A stretch of DNA of 64,000 nt, from the NCBI RefSeq assembly GCF_949628215.1, contig NC_134282.1, positions 10,848,223 through 10,912,222 on the forward strand, given 5' to 3'. The notes under the pieces are model-generated. The model had not been told where the DNA came from, made no database searches, and saw nothing but the letters and a program-made list of their open reading frames with translations. The stretch comes from Phalacrocorax aristotelis. Its lineage: Eukaryota; Chordata; Aves; Suliformes; Phalacrocoracidae. A program made the translations under genes and the position numbers. Position 1 is the first letter of the stretch. Each line of letters opens with the position of its first letter. Shown here piece after piece: positions 37,701-53,400 of the stretch.

Positions 37701-39141
37701 TGCACATTGCTCTGTCCTGTCTGCGCTTTGCTGGACCAGTTCCAATTTCAGGATCAGAACATCCAGCTCTGTTGTTACGGCTATATGTCTGGCACAAAAG
37801 GCAACTTCAGCAGGAATGAGGTTATCGATGTGTAAAATTAAGGAGCGTTCAAAGTCCAATACAGTCAAATTCTGGTTTATGACCAAATATTTCAAACAGA
37901 ACATGACCAGTTTATTTTTGCAGCCCACAAGAAGATCTCCATTTACAGGACAACATGAAATGCACAGTGGAGGATCTGAAAGTGGCATTTCTACAATTGA
38001 CATCTGTTCTTTTAAGGTTTCGCTGTATGACTCTTCCATCTTGTGACCAACCATCCGAACACAAACACGCGAACTCCCTGCAGACATGCATCTCCAGTTC
38101 ATGTATGCTCTTAGGAAAGTTGCTTTGCTTTTTTCTTCGATTGTCACCAGATAGTCTCCTTAAAAGAAAGCAGCAGTACTGATACATCATTAAAGAATAG
38201 ATGACAGAGTTTTTGAGCTCTTTACCTGCTGTAGTATATTACAAAGAACATCTTAAATTCCCAACCCTTAAGTTTTCACCGGTTTTTTTCCTAATGAAAT
38301 CCAAAGTGCAAGATTTCCTTGCTGGGTGGAACACACTTCACAGGCCACTAAAAAAAGGACTTACAGATCTAGGTCCAGACGAACTCTTAAGTGAACCCAC
38401 TTTATGGGCTGTGACTGCAGACAAGGCGTTCTTCTCCCCCAGAACACCCATTAAGGTAAAAACGTTTTATTCTCTAAAGACCAGGGAAAATCATAGGCTC
38501 ATGGAGAGCTGTGGGATCGGCTGGAGCGCCCACCCGCCCCGTGCTCTGATCAAAAAAAACCAACCAAAAAACCCAAACAAACGAACAAACACAACACCAA
38601 AAAAAAAAGCGAGGGCAGAAGCACAGACTCCAACTGGGGCGGAAGGCGGCGGGGAGAGCAAAGTGCCAGCCCGGACGCTCCCAGCCCCGCGCACCGCTCC
38701 CGGGCCAGCCCCGCGCCCACCGAGCAGCTCGGACGCGCGGCCACCGCGCCGCAGCCCTCCCCTGGGCCGGGGACACCGCCCCCCCCCGCCCCGGCCCGCC
38801 CCCGCCGCCCCCCCCCCCCCGCCACCGCCCCCCCACCGGGCCTGCAGGCCTCTCCCCGCACTGGAGCCGGACGCGTCCCAGCCCCGCGGCCCCGGGCCCG
38901 GCGGCGAACGACACCGACCTGCGTGGCTGTGCGCCATGCGCAGCACGGGGCCCAGCGTGGCGAAGGAGCCCAGGGGCTCGCAGCGGCCCTGGTCGCGCAC
39001 GGCGAACACCTCCACCCGACAGCTGGCCGCCGCGCTGGCCACGAACAGCACGTCGCGGCCGCAGCAGAAGAGAGCCGGCTCTTGCCTGCAGGGCACGACT
39101 CGCTGCGAGCCGAACGGGTGCAAGTTGTAAAGCTGCACCAT
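21520..39141 (-). CDS. HPS3: HPS3, BLOC-2 complex subunit
   Basis: Subunit of BLOC-2 (with HPS5 and HPS6), which directs cargo to melanosomes, platelet dense granules and other lysosome-related organelles; loss in humans causes Hermansky-Pudlak syndrome 3. Coding exons in transcript order: 38919-39141, 37664-38158, 36202-36379, 35622-35707, 34234-34426, 33872-33953, 31765-31919, 30267-30375, 29915-30096, 29397-29574, 28512-28742, 26734-26919, 25376-25564, 24728-24835, 24158-24364, 22728-22818, 21520-21647. This is 17 exons and about 1,006 residues, against 17 exons and 1,004 residues in human. The N-terminus [13 protein letters not shown] fixes the start at 39139-39141. Junctions are GT-AG and in phase; only the exon 2/3 junction has two possible solutions. 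The gene is convergent with CP, and its promoter lies just downstream of the tubulin gene. Confidence 0.96.
25910..26107 (-). other. Orphan ORF, 65 codons, in HPS3 intron 12
   Basis: Open frame from ATG at 26105-26107 to TAG at 25910-25912. The translation has a balanced, protein-like composition (for example [11 protein letters not shown] and [13 protein letters not shown]). I do not recognise it. It is not part of HPS3: the exons on either side join in phase without it and their products are adjacent in human HPS3. No splice signals or promoter identify it as a gene. Confidence 0.25.
29397..34426 (-). CDS. HPS3: HPS3 exons 5-10, central region
   Basis: Exons 34234-34426, 33872-33953, 31765-31919, 30267-30375, 29915-30096 and 29397-29574. 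Diagnostic blocks: [17 protein letters not shown] and [83 protein letters not shown]. These match human HPS3 closely and in order. Confidence 0.94.
32585..33175 (-). repeat. Repeat region with 48-bp minisatellite in HPS3 intron 6
   Basis: A tandem array of 48-bp units starts at 32738, 32786, 32834, 32882 and (partial) 32930. Units share the core ACACCAGGGCAGGGACACCC and CTGCAGCCCATGGACGACCC. Because 48 is a multiple of three, the minus strand reads as 16-residue repeats ([16 protein letters not shown]-like) inside a 172-codon ORF. The flanks look like an old avian interspersed, possibly LTR-derived, element (inference). A CATCATCATC run lies at 32708-32720. Confidence 0.7.
35795..36030 (+). 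mobile_element. CR1 LINE 3' fragment
   Basis: Plus-strand copy of the CR1 3' end: GAGGTTCAGACTTGACATT, then the TGGAACAGG..CCTAGGGAGG and GGACTAGACGATCG blocks, ending in the short tail TATTCTATTCTATT. It lies in HPS3 intron 3, opposite to HPS3 transcription. Confidence 0.88.
36202..36379 (-). CDS. HPS3: HPS3 exon 3 (5' border uncertain)
   Basis: Encodes [19 protein letters not shown] and ends CTTTTCAG before GTATTA. With exon 2 ending at the GTAAGT donor, the acceptor must be at 36379 (or 36373). If exon 2 ends at the GTGAGT donor, an in-phase acceptor at 36404 adds residues HFHCYGIK. Both keep the frame. Confidence 0.8.
37664..38158 (-). CDS. HPS3: HPS3 exon 2, including the clathrin-box region
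   Basis: Encodes [19 protein letters not shown] through the [17 protein letters not shown] beta-propeller-like block. The segment aligned with the human clathrin-binding motif LLDFE reads VLDFE (37848-37862). The best donor is GTAAGT just below 37664; a second donor, GTGAGT, lies 10 nt upstream in the transcript (exon limit 37674). Confidence 0.92.
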
Positions 39142-39560
39142 GGTCCCCGAAAATCCGCCGCCGCAGCAGCGGAGGGAGCGCGGCGCGGGCAGCCGCGGCG
39201 GAGAGCTGCACTTCCGCAGGCTGCGGCGCTCGGCGGGGCGGGGCGGGACGGCGCGGCCCAGGGCCGGGGCTCCCGCGGGGCTGCTGCGCGCGGCGGGGCT
39301 GGCGTCGCCCTCAGGATTCGTACGTTGCTTGGTACGAATTTGTGCGCGGGGTGAGCGCGGTGTCACCGCCGTGCTCGCGCTGCCGGGCACCCCCGCGGCC
39401 GCCGTGTCGGCGGGTCGCAGCGCCGCGGCCCGGGGAGCTCCCCCGCTGGACGGGCGGCCGCGAAACAAACGGCGCCGGTGCCCAGGGCTCGCAGCGCCGC
39501 GCAGACCCATCGCCTCGGGCTGCTGACAGCGTGCGCTCTCCTGCAAGCAAAGGAGGTCTT
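38600..39560. promoter_or_regulatory. HPS3: CpG island and promoter of HPS3
   Basis: Dense CpG and GC content spans HPS3 exon 1, the start of intron 1 and about 400 bp upstream. It contains C-rich runs at about 38778-38832 and GGGCGGGG-type motifs near 39230-39250. No TATA box is evident. A 7-bp inverted repeat (ATTCGTA / TACGAAT) is at 39316-39339. Confidence 0.75.
38919..39141 (-). CDS. HPS3: HPS3 exon 1
   Basis: Starts at ATG 39139-39141 and encodes [16 protein letters not shown] through [10 protein letters not shown]. The donor is GTCGGT at 38918 downward. The exon lies inside a strong CpG island, which explains the very long but meaningless ORFs in other frames around it. Confidence 0.93.
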
Positions 39561-40231
39561 GGTTTTAAATACGGCTTTGGAACTCCGTAAATTGTGCATC
39601 CACAGCATGCACCGCAGGTACTAGTTACACGTGCTTCTGAAAATAATTCCCTCCTGGGTGTCTTCACGTGCAGCCCTTCTCTCTCCTGGTTTTATAGGAT
39701 ATGTAGGGAAGGAAAAAACCCAAACCAATCCTTCAAAAACCCAAACAAAATGCTAATGTTTTTTCTCCTTTTCAAGACCAGAAAAATCCACAGTAGTGAG
39801 TGACTCCCACCTGTGCTCTGTCCTACAATTTAATGGTTTCCATGTGTCTCTAAAGCTACACCCGTGCGAACATACTGTTAAAGGACATGAGAACTTCGTT
39901 TTTTACTAGGTCAATGTAGGAATGTAAAAAATAACAGTGCTCCTTTAAAGCAGGTAACAGATCTGCTCTTTTATTCTCCTTTTCCTCTGGAATACTAAGT
40001 GTTGTTAGTACTAAGACGACTTGAAGTACAGTTTCTTGCTTGTGAGAAACCAAAAATCAAAGAGATTGTATCTCAGAACAGGTTGGGATCACAGCAAAGC
40101 GCGCACAATTTCCTGATTTATTCTAGAATTTGCACGTGACTAGATGCTACCAAAACCTGCAGCGTCAAACAGTCCTTACTTAGCAAGTATACATCTAAAT
40201 AGTAAAGAACAAAAGGTAGAACCTTTACAAC
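39561..40231. other. Short spacer between the tubulin 3' end and the HPS3 promoter
   Basis: AT-rich sequence between two genes on the same strand. It should hold the end of the tubulin transcript. A 65-codon minus-strand ORF (39856-40053) is present without other support. Confidence 0.55.
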
Positions 40232-40237
40232 TTTATT
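40232..40237 (-). terminator. Alpha-tubulin polyadenylation signal
   Basis: AATAAA on the minus strand about 60 nt past the stop codon, giving a very short 3' UTR that ends well before the HPS3 promoter. Confidence 0.55.
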
Positions 40238-40297
40238 GGAAAACAAACAAGCAAACAGGGCTCTGCAATTCTTTTTTTAAATATCTTTTTCCAGACC

Positions 40298-44657
<4,360 letters not shown>

Positions 44658-45119
44658 GATGCCTTGCTAAGCTGAGGAGCTCCGCCACCACCGAACCACC
44701 TCGCCCGCCGCACAGCGTCAACTGCCGACGGCTCCCGGCCTCGAGCCCCACGCCCTCGCGTGCGGGCTCCCCATTGGCTGTTACCCGCGAGGGGCGAAAG
44801 GAGACCGCTGATTAGCCGAGGACCCTCTCCTCCCTGCGCCACGCGCTCTCCTGAAGCGCGGGAGCAGCGGCGCCCCCACAGGGCGGGGCTTGCTCCGGGC
44901 GGGCAGCGGGGTGTCAGGGGGTGCCTGTGGGCGGGCTGGTGCTGCGGCTGCGGCTGGTGCTGCGGCTGCGGTCTGCCGTGGGAGCTTGGCTGGAGTGCGC
45001 CGCTCTGGCGGCCGTTTCTCGAGGCTGCGAGAAGGCTGCTGCTTGTCAGGGGAACGGCATGAGGGCCTGCACCCAGCTCCGGACTGGGAGAGGATTAAAT
45101 TTTAATTAAATTAAAATTA

Positions 45120-48100
45120 CAGCTAGGCAGATCTGCTGTGCACTGCTCAAATTCCTGCCCAATGTGACAACAGCTGGTCTGAATCGCTGCAGGGACAGAG
45201 GCCCATGTCCCTTCCATGTAACTTGTGTTGCTTACTGGAGCAACTTCATCGTGAGCCAGTTGCTGTGGGCTCCTGTAAGCAGAGAAAAGCACTTCCACAG
45301 CATGATGCAGACTCTGAGCTCTGCCATGTTCCCAAGATGCCTACTGTTTTCTCTCATAGTGACTCATAGATCTACTTTGCTCTGTCTCAAGACTCTAGAT
45401 ATGTTCATCACTGCATCTTCAGACCATTGGCATGCTGTAAGTATCAAATTATGAGGATTTACTATTTTTCTTATATTTACTGGTATGTCATTGATGCTGA
45501 CTTACTGAGCGTATTTCCCTGCTCACAGAGGCAGCCATGTCACAGAATTCCTATTACAAATTAATCTCGAAGATAACAATTTATTTTGGTGTCATTCATT
45601 CTGAAAGGGTTATCTGGAACCCAACTATTCATGTTAGTCTCTTTTCTATTTATTTCTGGTCTAAATGTATGTATGAGTAGCTACAACCATTTGTGCTTGT
45701 GTGAACAACTTTGGTTAAGTTACATAATCCTTTTTCCCTCTCAGTGGTTTGCTCTGTTGATCTGTGTATAGAAATTAATCATATCCTATTTCTCAGTCTT
45801 TACCTTAGTACACTAAGACAAGCTCTTTTAGGCCTCTCAGAATGCACATTTTTTTATTATCACTGCCTGACTAAAGCTGATCAAATTTTATTTTCAAGAA
45901 CTTTGGTGTTTAGAATTCTGCATAAAGCTATATTCTATGTTTTACTGGCAAAACTTTTGTGGGGCCATTTACTCTCTGATGGAAAGAGTTGTACAGATAC
46001 ATACCATGGTGGCATTTAAATTTAAACTGTAAAATTATCTACTTGTCACTGACTGACTTGGCTGTGTTCAACTCCTCCTACTATCCTTTTATACATGTCA
46101 AATTCCTTTATATGCTTTTAGTTACAGAATTTCTTTTACATCTTAACCATTCTAGCCTGATGGGTTGTGTGAGCTCAGGAAGATTTTTCACCTTGACTCT
46201 TCATGGACATAAATCTTTATTAAAAAGCAGTTATGCTACAAATACGGCAATGACTGTGGCACAGAAGAGAAAAAATAGGCCTATGCAGCATTGCCATCTT
46301 ATGGTAATGATAGAAAAAATATTTAGTGCCAACAAAGGGAGAAATGAAAGGAGGGGTCATTGTAGACCACTCCTTTTACTTTAGGAAATGAGCCTGAAAA
46401 ATATTGGCTGTAGTATAGAGCCTCTAAGAGGGACTGTGTATTCAGCCTTTTTTATGTATTCTTCAAGAGAAATTATGATAAAAAATGTCCCTTAAAAAAA
46501 TCTGAAAGAACTTGATTTCCCATCACTGCTGGATATTTTTTCTGTAGATACTGAACTCCTGATGCAGAAAATACAACCCTTTTGAAAACATAGGCAGGAC
46601 ATAAGCTGCCATACCTAACTTTTTATAGGAAATGGCGTGGGCTGATCATTGTGGTCTCAGCCATACTGATCATATCAGATTGGAAAACAACCAGACTGCA
46701 ATATGCTATTATTTTATAGATTATCAAGTCTGTGTTTCTGGTATATTCAAGAGAAGATAACAAAAGTCTTGCAAGCTTTGTATGAAAGAAGAAAAATTAC
46801 AGGAGGAGGGGAGCATAAGGAAACAGTATGGGGATAATAAATGGTATAAATGAATGAAAAAAAGTGTTTCTGAAATGCTTTGATATTTAAAATTGGCCCT
46901 GCTCAAATGTGTAGCAATCTTAAATATTAACATTATATGTGAAAGTGAGAGAGCAGTGAGCTGTGCAGTCCTAGCATTTCTGACTGCTGACATTCTCGGT
47001 TGTAGGTTTTCATGGAACTGTGGATGTGGGAAGCTCAGTGTTAAGACTCCACTTCCCAGGTCTCCTGGCTTGCCCATTAGTAGGATTCCCTTTGGTCTGC
47101 CACATGCATTGCTCAAGTTAGGAAGCAAATGGGAACCAGTCCAGTTAGCAGAAGAGCTTGTGTTGGAAAAATGATTGTAAATGAACTCTCTTTGTCACTT
47201 CTGGTTTTGATTAATGTGCAAGTCCTTATGGGAGAATGTTCTATGATTCTTTATTTTTCAAGAAAAATGTAGTAATCAGTTTCCTAGAATCCAGTTATCT
47301 TACAGTTTTCCTTGGAAGTATATAGCTTTATTTTTAAAAGCTATAATAGATATTCTGTTTTGGTATTTTTGACCTGTAAATTTGCATTGACCGAAACAGG
47401 TACATGGACAGATTTTAAACTCCATCTTGAACCACTGGATCTGTGAGAATGTGTCAGTAATTTGATGAAAAATAGGGTCTTGCCTAGAAAACTACACTTT
47501 GTTTGAAAGATGTTTGAAAGACGGAAGTTAAAATTGGCTTCTAAAAGATGGAATAGGTCAGTCTTAAAACTATCTAGGACCATGGCAATACCTGTATAAA
47601 TCTAAAGAGGAGAAATTATGTACTCACATAGAAGAAAATTCTGGCAAAAATCAATCTAACAATCTGGGTTTTCTTTTACTGTCTTTGCCTCTGACAAAGT
47701 TAGTCTGGCAAATCTAGTATAAGCCAGTGAATTTATACATCAGATACATTAGGTTTTAATGCTGGGACTGTTTGCCCTGATGATAATCCTTATGCAAAAT
47801 TTGTTGGCAAAGTTTTAAGGATAAGTAATTCAAAAGGTGGGATTTGGTTTGTCACCGTTGTGGTTTTTTGTGTCTTTCATTTTTTTACATTAACCTGCAT
47901 CTTTAAATAAAACTATACAATTTTCTTTCATCTAGCATCCAGGTTTATCCAAGAATACTGCTACATAAATCCCTTTTTGACAAAACATTTCTTGCAATGG
48001 ATAGCAGTGGCTGCCTCAGTGACTTTGTGAAAGTTATTTTCAATTATTTAATGGAATGGAGCAGAACCCTGGCATGGTGGGTGAAAGTATTAATTTTTTA

Positions 48101-48535
48101 GCAAAGGAAGCTTTTAAACCCCTTTTTTTTTTTTTTTTTTTACAGTAGGGCAATGAAGAAGAAAAAAACCTTATTTTCTTCATCTGTTGTTGGTTACAGC
48201 AAGTATCTATTTTGCTTAAATTAAGCTCATTCAGTTACAATATCTGGGAGAAGCTGTAGGAAACTTCCGAGTGGTTTCACCTAAGTGACGTGAAAGCATT
48301 TTTCAAAAGCCTCTATCCTGCAAGGATCCAAGTGCTTTTAATTATCACTGACCATGGCAACGACTGATGAGTTCACACAGAGAAGACACTTCAGCGATTC
48401 TCAGCAACATAGAATTTCTGCATAAGGTAGCGTACCATATGCTTTTATATTGTTTAGCGTGTTAGAGATGATACTTTCCAAATCAGATTCTTATTGCAAG
48501 TTGAACTTGTAGAGGATCACATTCTGACAACCTCA
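45120..48535. other. Intergenic region between alpha-tubulin and HLTF
   Basis: About 3.4 kb of AT-rich sequence between two divergent genes. I see no conserved coding exon, RNA gene or recognisable transposon. A T run of about 20 is at 48123-48142. Confidence 0.6.
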
Positions 48536-48679
48536 CGCTTTGCCCTTTGCATCCTCTTCCATTTTCTTGGCATCTTTGCAAACTCGTAAACATTTTCCTG
48601 CCTGTAACTTACGGTTAATTCCACATGTTCTCTACCGATGCAAACAGACTATTTTAACGCTACCGCTTGTCCACGAAGC

Positions 48680-49150
48680 TGACGGGTGCACTGGCAGGGC
48701 CGGGTACCACGACACAGGGTTGTACGACACGTCCGCCGCACCACTGCCACCACCCGGAAGGCGGCGGGGTGGGCAGAGAAGCGTCCTCTTCCTGTCCTCA
48801 GGGCCCTCATTGGCCAGCGCCCCGGCAGCCTCTGCAGGGATTGGTGGTTGCCGCTGTCAGGCCTGCAGCGCGGGCTGGTGGCCGGGCAGCGGTGGCGGGG
48901 GCAGCGCTCGCTGGGCTCTGCGGGAGCCTCGCCGCCGCCATGTCGCGGAAGCTGACCAAGTGAGACGCGGGTGATGGCGGCGGGCGCCGCGCTGCGCCGT
49001 GCCGTGCGGGACGCGCCTGTGCTGACCCGCACCGTGGCCCGCCCCGCCTGCGCTCGGCAGTTTCGGGCGGCGGGGCGGGATGAGGTGGTTGGCCTGGAAA
49101 CTGAGCCTCAGCCGCCTTGTTCCTGTCGGTGCTAGGGCCGTTCATGCGGC
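48680..49150. promoter_or_regulatory. HLTF: CpG island and promoter of HLTF
   Basis: CpG-rich block surrounding HLTF exon 1. ATTGG (inverted CCAAT) elements occur at about 48809 and 48839, roughly 100-130 bp before the ATG. The start context GCCGCCATG is a good Kozak sequence. Confidence 0.75.
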
Positions 49151-50443
49151 TTCTGCATTCGGCTGCCGGAGGGGTGTTCGGCAGGGAAGTGGCAAAATGG
49201 CTCTTGGGTAGCACTCGCTGGCTCGTCTGCAGTTAGCTCTGAGCAAAGCTTCTTAAACCGTTGCTTTTTTCTGTCAGAGACAATGGAATGCCGATTATAC
49301 AGTAACTCTAGGTGTCGTTTGCAAAAGAAATGAAAGTTCCCTGTGCCAAGCTCTGGATAACTGTATATGTAACCTAATTATTTTAATTGGCAGTACTCCT
49401 AAATTAATCCCACAACACGGTAGTTTTGGGATATACTGAAGGTCGTAATTATTATGTATCAATTGAAAATTGCATTGAGATTTTATTGTTACATATAACT
49501 CGGTTAAAACAATTGTTAGTATATTGATCTTAAGTCAAATGCGCATTAGATGCATGGCGAGAGATGTTTCCATCTCGTAGTGTGCAATAACGTGAGTTAC
49601 GAGGTATATCATAACCAAAAGGAGAACCTGGCTGATGGAAGATTGTGTTAGGGATAGTAGTGTAATTACCTGGGTCAGGTTGAAGTAGCAGATTAAAGCT
49701 TATAACAAAGTATTAATAATAGATGTCCAGGTGTGAAGGTAAGCTTAAGTGTGTAGGGAACAGCTGTTCTAGCATTTCAACTTTTGTGGATAGAGGCATG
49801 AAGTTATACAGTTAATCCGTTACAAACAGCTTTTTTTAATCTTAGATGAGAAAAATTGGTGTTAGGAAAATGCATGGAAATTTTTCTGTGCCAGGTATAA
49901 ATAGAGATGTAACTAAATATGGAGAACTCTTGATGTTGTTGACAAAGATAAAACATGATGGAAGGCAGGGCAGAATGCACAAATGCTGTAGTTTAGTTAA
50001 ATTGTCAGATCTTTATTGTAATTGGCTTAAACTAATCTACTGAGGATTAAAAAATGGCAGACCAAATTTTCTCCTAATATAAAACTTTTTAATGTTTCAG
50101 GTAAATATCTGAACAAAGATGTAAAACTGGGGTTTACAGGTAGCCTTATATAAAGGGGTAAAATAGATTACAAGGAAATAATAATTCTATTCTTAATGTA
50201 ATTGTGAAATTTCACACTTCGTCGTTGTGCAGAGATTCTGCAAGAGGATGCTCTCAGTATAACATCTGCAGAGGAAAGAGAAACTCTTCCCGTTTTTCCT
50301 CTTCTGACTTTTACTCCAGTCTTGGGTTGGAAGACTTCCCCTCTGTAGATGACACTTCTGGAACAGAGGAGGATACAGACTCAACTGTTTTATATGGAAC
50401 TTTGCGAGGAAGCGTTGTTGGATTGCGATACTACACGGGGATT
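48940..50443 (+). CDS. HLTF: HLTF exons 1-2, divergent N-terminus
   Basis: Exon 1 (48940-48959) encodes only MSRKLTK before a GTGAGA donor in which the next codon would be a stop. Exon 2 (50233-50443) starts DSARGCSQY and ends GLRYYTGI. The first 50 or so residues differ from human apart from a few positions, while the end of exon 2 matches it almost exactly. Confidence 0.85.
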
Positions 50444-53400
50444 GTAAGTGCACGATAAATTGTAAAGCAGAAGAAGTAGTTCTTGTCAGCTTCAGAAAAA
50501 AATATAATTAAATTTGAAAAATTCCTAGAACTTTTGACTAAGTATAGTTTTAATATATTTTTTCCCTAATGTGCTGTATTCAACACTCTTCACAGGAAGT
50601 ACTTAATCTAAAACTTTTTACTTCAAAATTTAAGGTAGCAAGCTTTCAAACCTGAATGAGTTAGTTGGTAGCTCTGTTTACCCACATAAGGCAAATGAAA
50701 GTGACTGAAAACAAGACATTAGATAGGTCTTTGAACTGTTTACATGGACAAAAAGGGGTGTTAATTCGCTTACAAAATGTGTTAGCAGTTGAAACTAGTT
50801 CTTGCTCTCAGGAATACTTTTGAAATTGCTGATATCTATCAGGTAGCTCTTCTGCAATGCTTTTGGTATTTTGAATAAGTAGTAGGTTATTAGGCTGACT
50901 GAACAGAATGCTATAGCAAATTAATCTTTAAGCTTCACATTATTTAAGTAAATGTATATTAGATATTTCTGCAAATAATTTGCAACTAAATGAATGTGTT
51001 CCAGCGTTTGTTTGTTTTGCTTTGTTAGGTTAATAACAATGAAATGGTTGCACTTCAGAGGGAGCCCAATAATCCTTACGATAAAAATGCAGTGAAAGTA
51101 AATAATGTGAATGGAGACCAGGTAGGCCATATAAAAAAAGAGCTAGCAGCAGCACTGGCAGGCATTATGGACAGCAAACTAGCAGTAGTTGAAGGGTAAG
51201 TGTGAAGATTGTGCTTTTGCTTCTGTGAATGTAAATAATGGACACATTTTTTGTTGCTGTGCTGACAAAATCTGATAAATTATTTTAGTTTCTAGAACAC
51301 ATAAATTCTACAAGTGCTCTGTTTCGACAGAAATAACAACTGTTGGTAACGTGATTAAAGCCTCGTGTTTTCAGACTCTTTATTCTTCTGTTGAACAACT
51401 TGCATATACAGTTCATTCTTTCCCATATATGATAAAATGTAGAGATGCTAGTGAGAGTAAATTCTTAAAGATTGTTGTGGAACTCTTAAATTAACTGTAT
51501 ATGGTGGTTTGTAAAAAGGTTTACACAGTATGAGCACTAACACTTAGGTGGAACATCCTGTGTTTTGATGAAAATAAGCGTTTTGGAGTACCTCTTGCTG
51601 AAGAAGTAAAAAGGTTTACTATAAAAAAAATTTAAAAGATAACTGCTGTGGGTTTTTTCCTGCTTTTTCTTAGGGTTGTCCCTTATGGAGCAAAAAATGC
51701 CTTTACCATGCCTGTACAAATGAGCTTTTGGGGAAGAGAAGAAAACAAGGAAGCAGTTCTAGATCAGCTAAAAAGGCATGGATTTAAACTGGCTCCTCCT
51801 TTGAAAGGTAAGTCTTGAAGTTCAGGCATTTTTTAGTTTTTTAATATACTGAGATTGAACTTGCCACTAGTTGGAAGAAATGTTTAAGGGCTTAATTATC
51901 ATCATAGTCTTGTCGTTCACAAAATGATTTTTTTAAACTTCATTACGGAATAATGCAGAGCCCACAGCTATTAATTTTAAAAATCATAGGGAGTATACTT
52001 TTGTGTCCTATCCTTTATGTTACCTGCCAGCAATTGGAGAGGTAGTTGAGCAACCTCAGGAATATATTTGGTTCCCTAAGTTCCCTAAAAATCAATTCCT
52101 GCATTTCTCCAGACTTGAAAGAAAAATTTAAGAAACAGGTTTTACCAGGTGAGGGCTTCAGGGACAGTGTTTCTTTTTAGCAGGGTGCTAGGATGTGTAT
52201 GGTACTAGTAAGGTGTGAGCAAATAGAGATGAGATATCTCTGAACAAATAAGCTTAGCAGACCTGATGCTTTGCAGAGCCAGCCTCCGCAAAAAGCACCT
52301 GTGCTCCTGGAACTAGGCTTTGAGGAAGCAGTGGTAGTCAGGAGTAAGGATGCATGCAGAAATAAACACTTGGTGAGGGTTAGATCTGTTTTACATATAG
52401 CAAAATTTCAGTTTTTATCTCATAGGTTCTATTGTACATAGTTGACGGAAAAGAGTTTGGAGTAAAAAAGCATTTTGCATTTTCGGTCATCATACTGTCA
52501 CGAAGTCAAATTTCGTGTAACGGCAATTTTTGAGAAACACTGTTGCCATCTCGAAGGGTCCCAACCAATAGCTCATTTTGTGTGAGTCTTACGAAGCTTT
52601 GTGGCAAGCCTTCATGGCCCATTGAAAGGAAACGATAAATTGAGGCTAAAAGGCAAATGGTGAAAGGTACTGTCTTATAGCCCACAACCCGAGCAGCATT
52701 GTTACTCGTGAGCCAATGAACATTGAGATTGTGAAGTCATCATACTGTTGTGTTTCAAAATACTATCTTCTTAATGGCATGTAGGTTCAGAATGTGGCTT
52801 TGGATCGAAGTGGATTTCTGGGAGAGCTGGTCCAAGTTACAGTGCTCCGGTTCACGCTGCTGTGCAGTTGACAGCTGAACAGGTTTGCATTTCATACTTA
52901 AACACCTGGAAGTTGGAATTTTTAGGGGTGGGGGCCTTTAACTTTTTCATTAATAAAACAGTGCTTGTGAAGTGGAAGTCTTGCCTTTTTTTTTCTTTTC
53001 TGAACCATAGATTTGCCTTGTAGTCATCTTGAACTTTTGAGTTTTTTCAGTTTTATACTGTAAGCAGATGTTTTAGCTGTGACAGCCTTGAGTCCCATGT
53101 AATTTGGAAGGTTTTGGTTGTTCAGTTATTTTTTTTTATATTGTTGTGCTGGTGTGTCTTTTTCCTGTCCTAATGCTTTACCAGATTACAAGTATGTTAA
53201 GTTCTCCAGTGAAAGTAAATTAGACTTCCAGATGTTTATCTTCAGGTTTGGCCCAGGGTGGTACATGAAGGATTGGGTGGTGGTTTGGTTTTGGTTTTGC
53301 GTTTTGTTTGCTCTCTCAAATTAGAATGAAATAGTTACTTTACAGACTGTTGTACAAGGATGTGAATATATTTAGCCATCCCTTCTCAAGCTTCTGCCTG

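Noticed and set aside
38201-39546. Several long ORFs (up to 351 codons) on both strands around HPS3 exon 1
   Set aside because: Base-composition effects in a CpG island; rich in Pro/Arg/Ala/Gly. Only the HPS3 exon 1 frame matches a known protein.
39856-40053. 65-codon minus-strand ORF between tubulin and HPS3
   Set aside because: No family, no splice or promoter support, overlaps the likely tubulin 3' flank; chance length.
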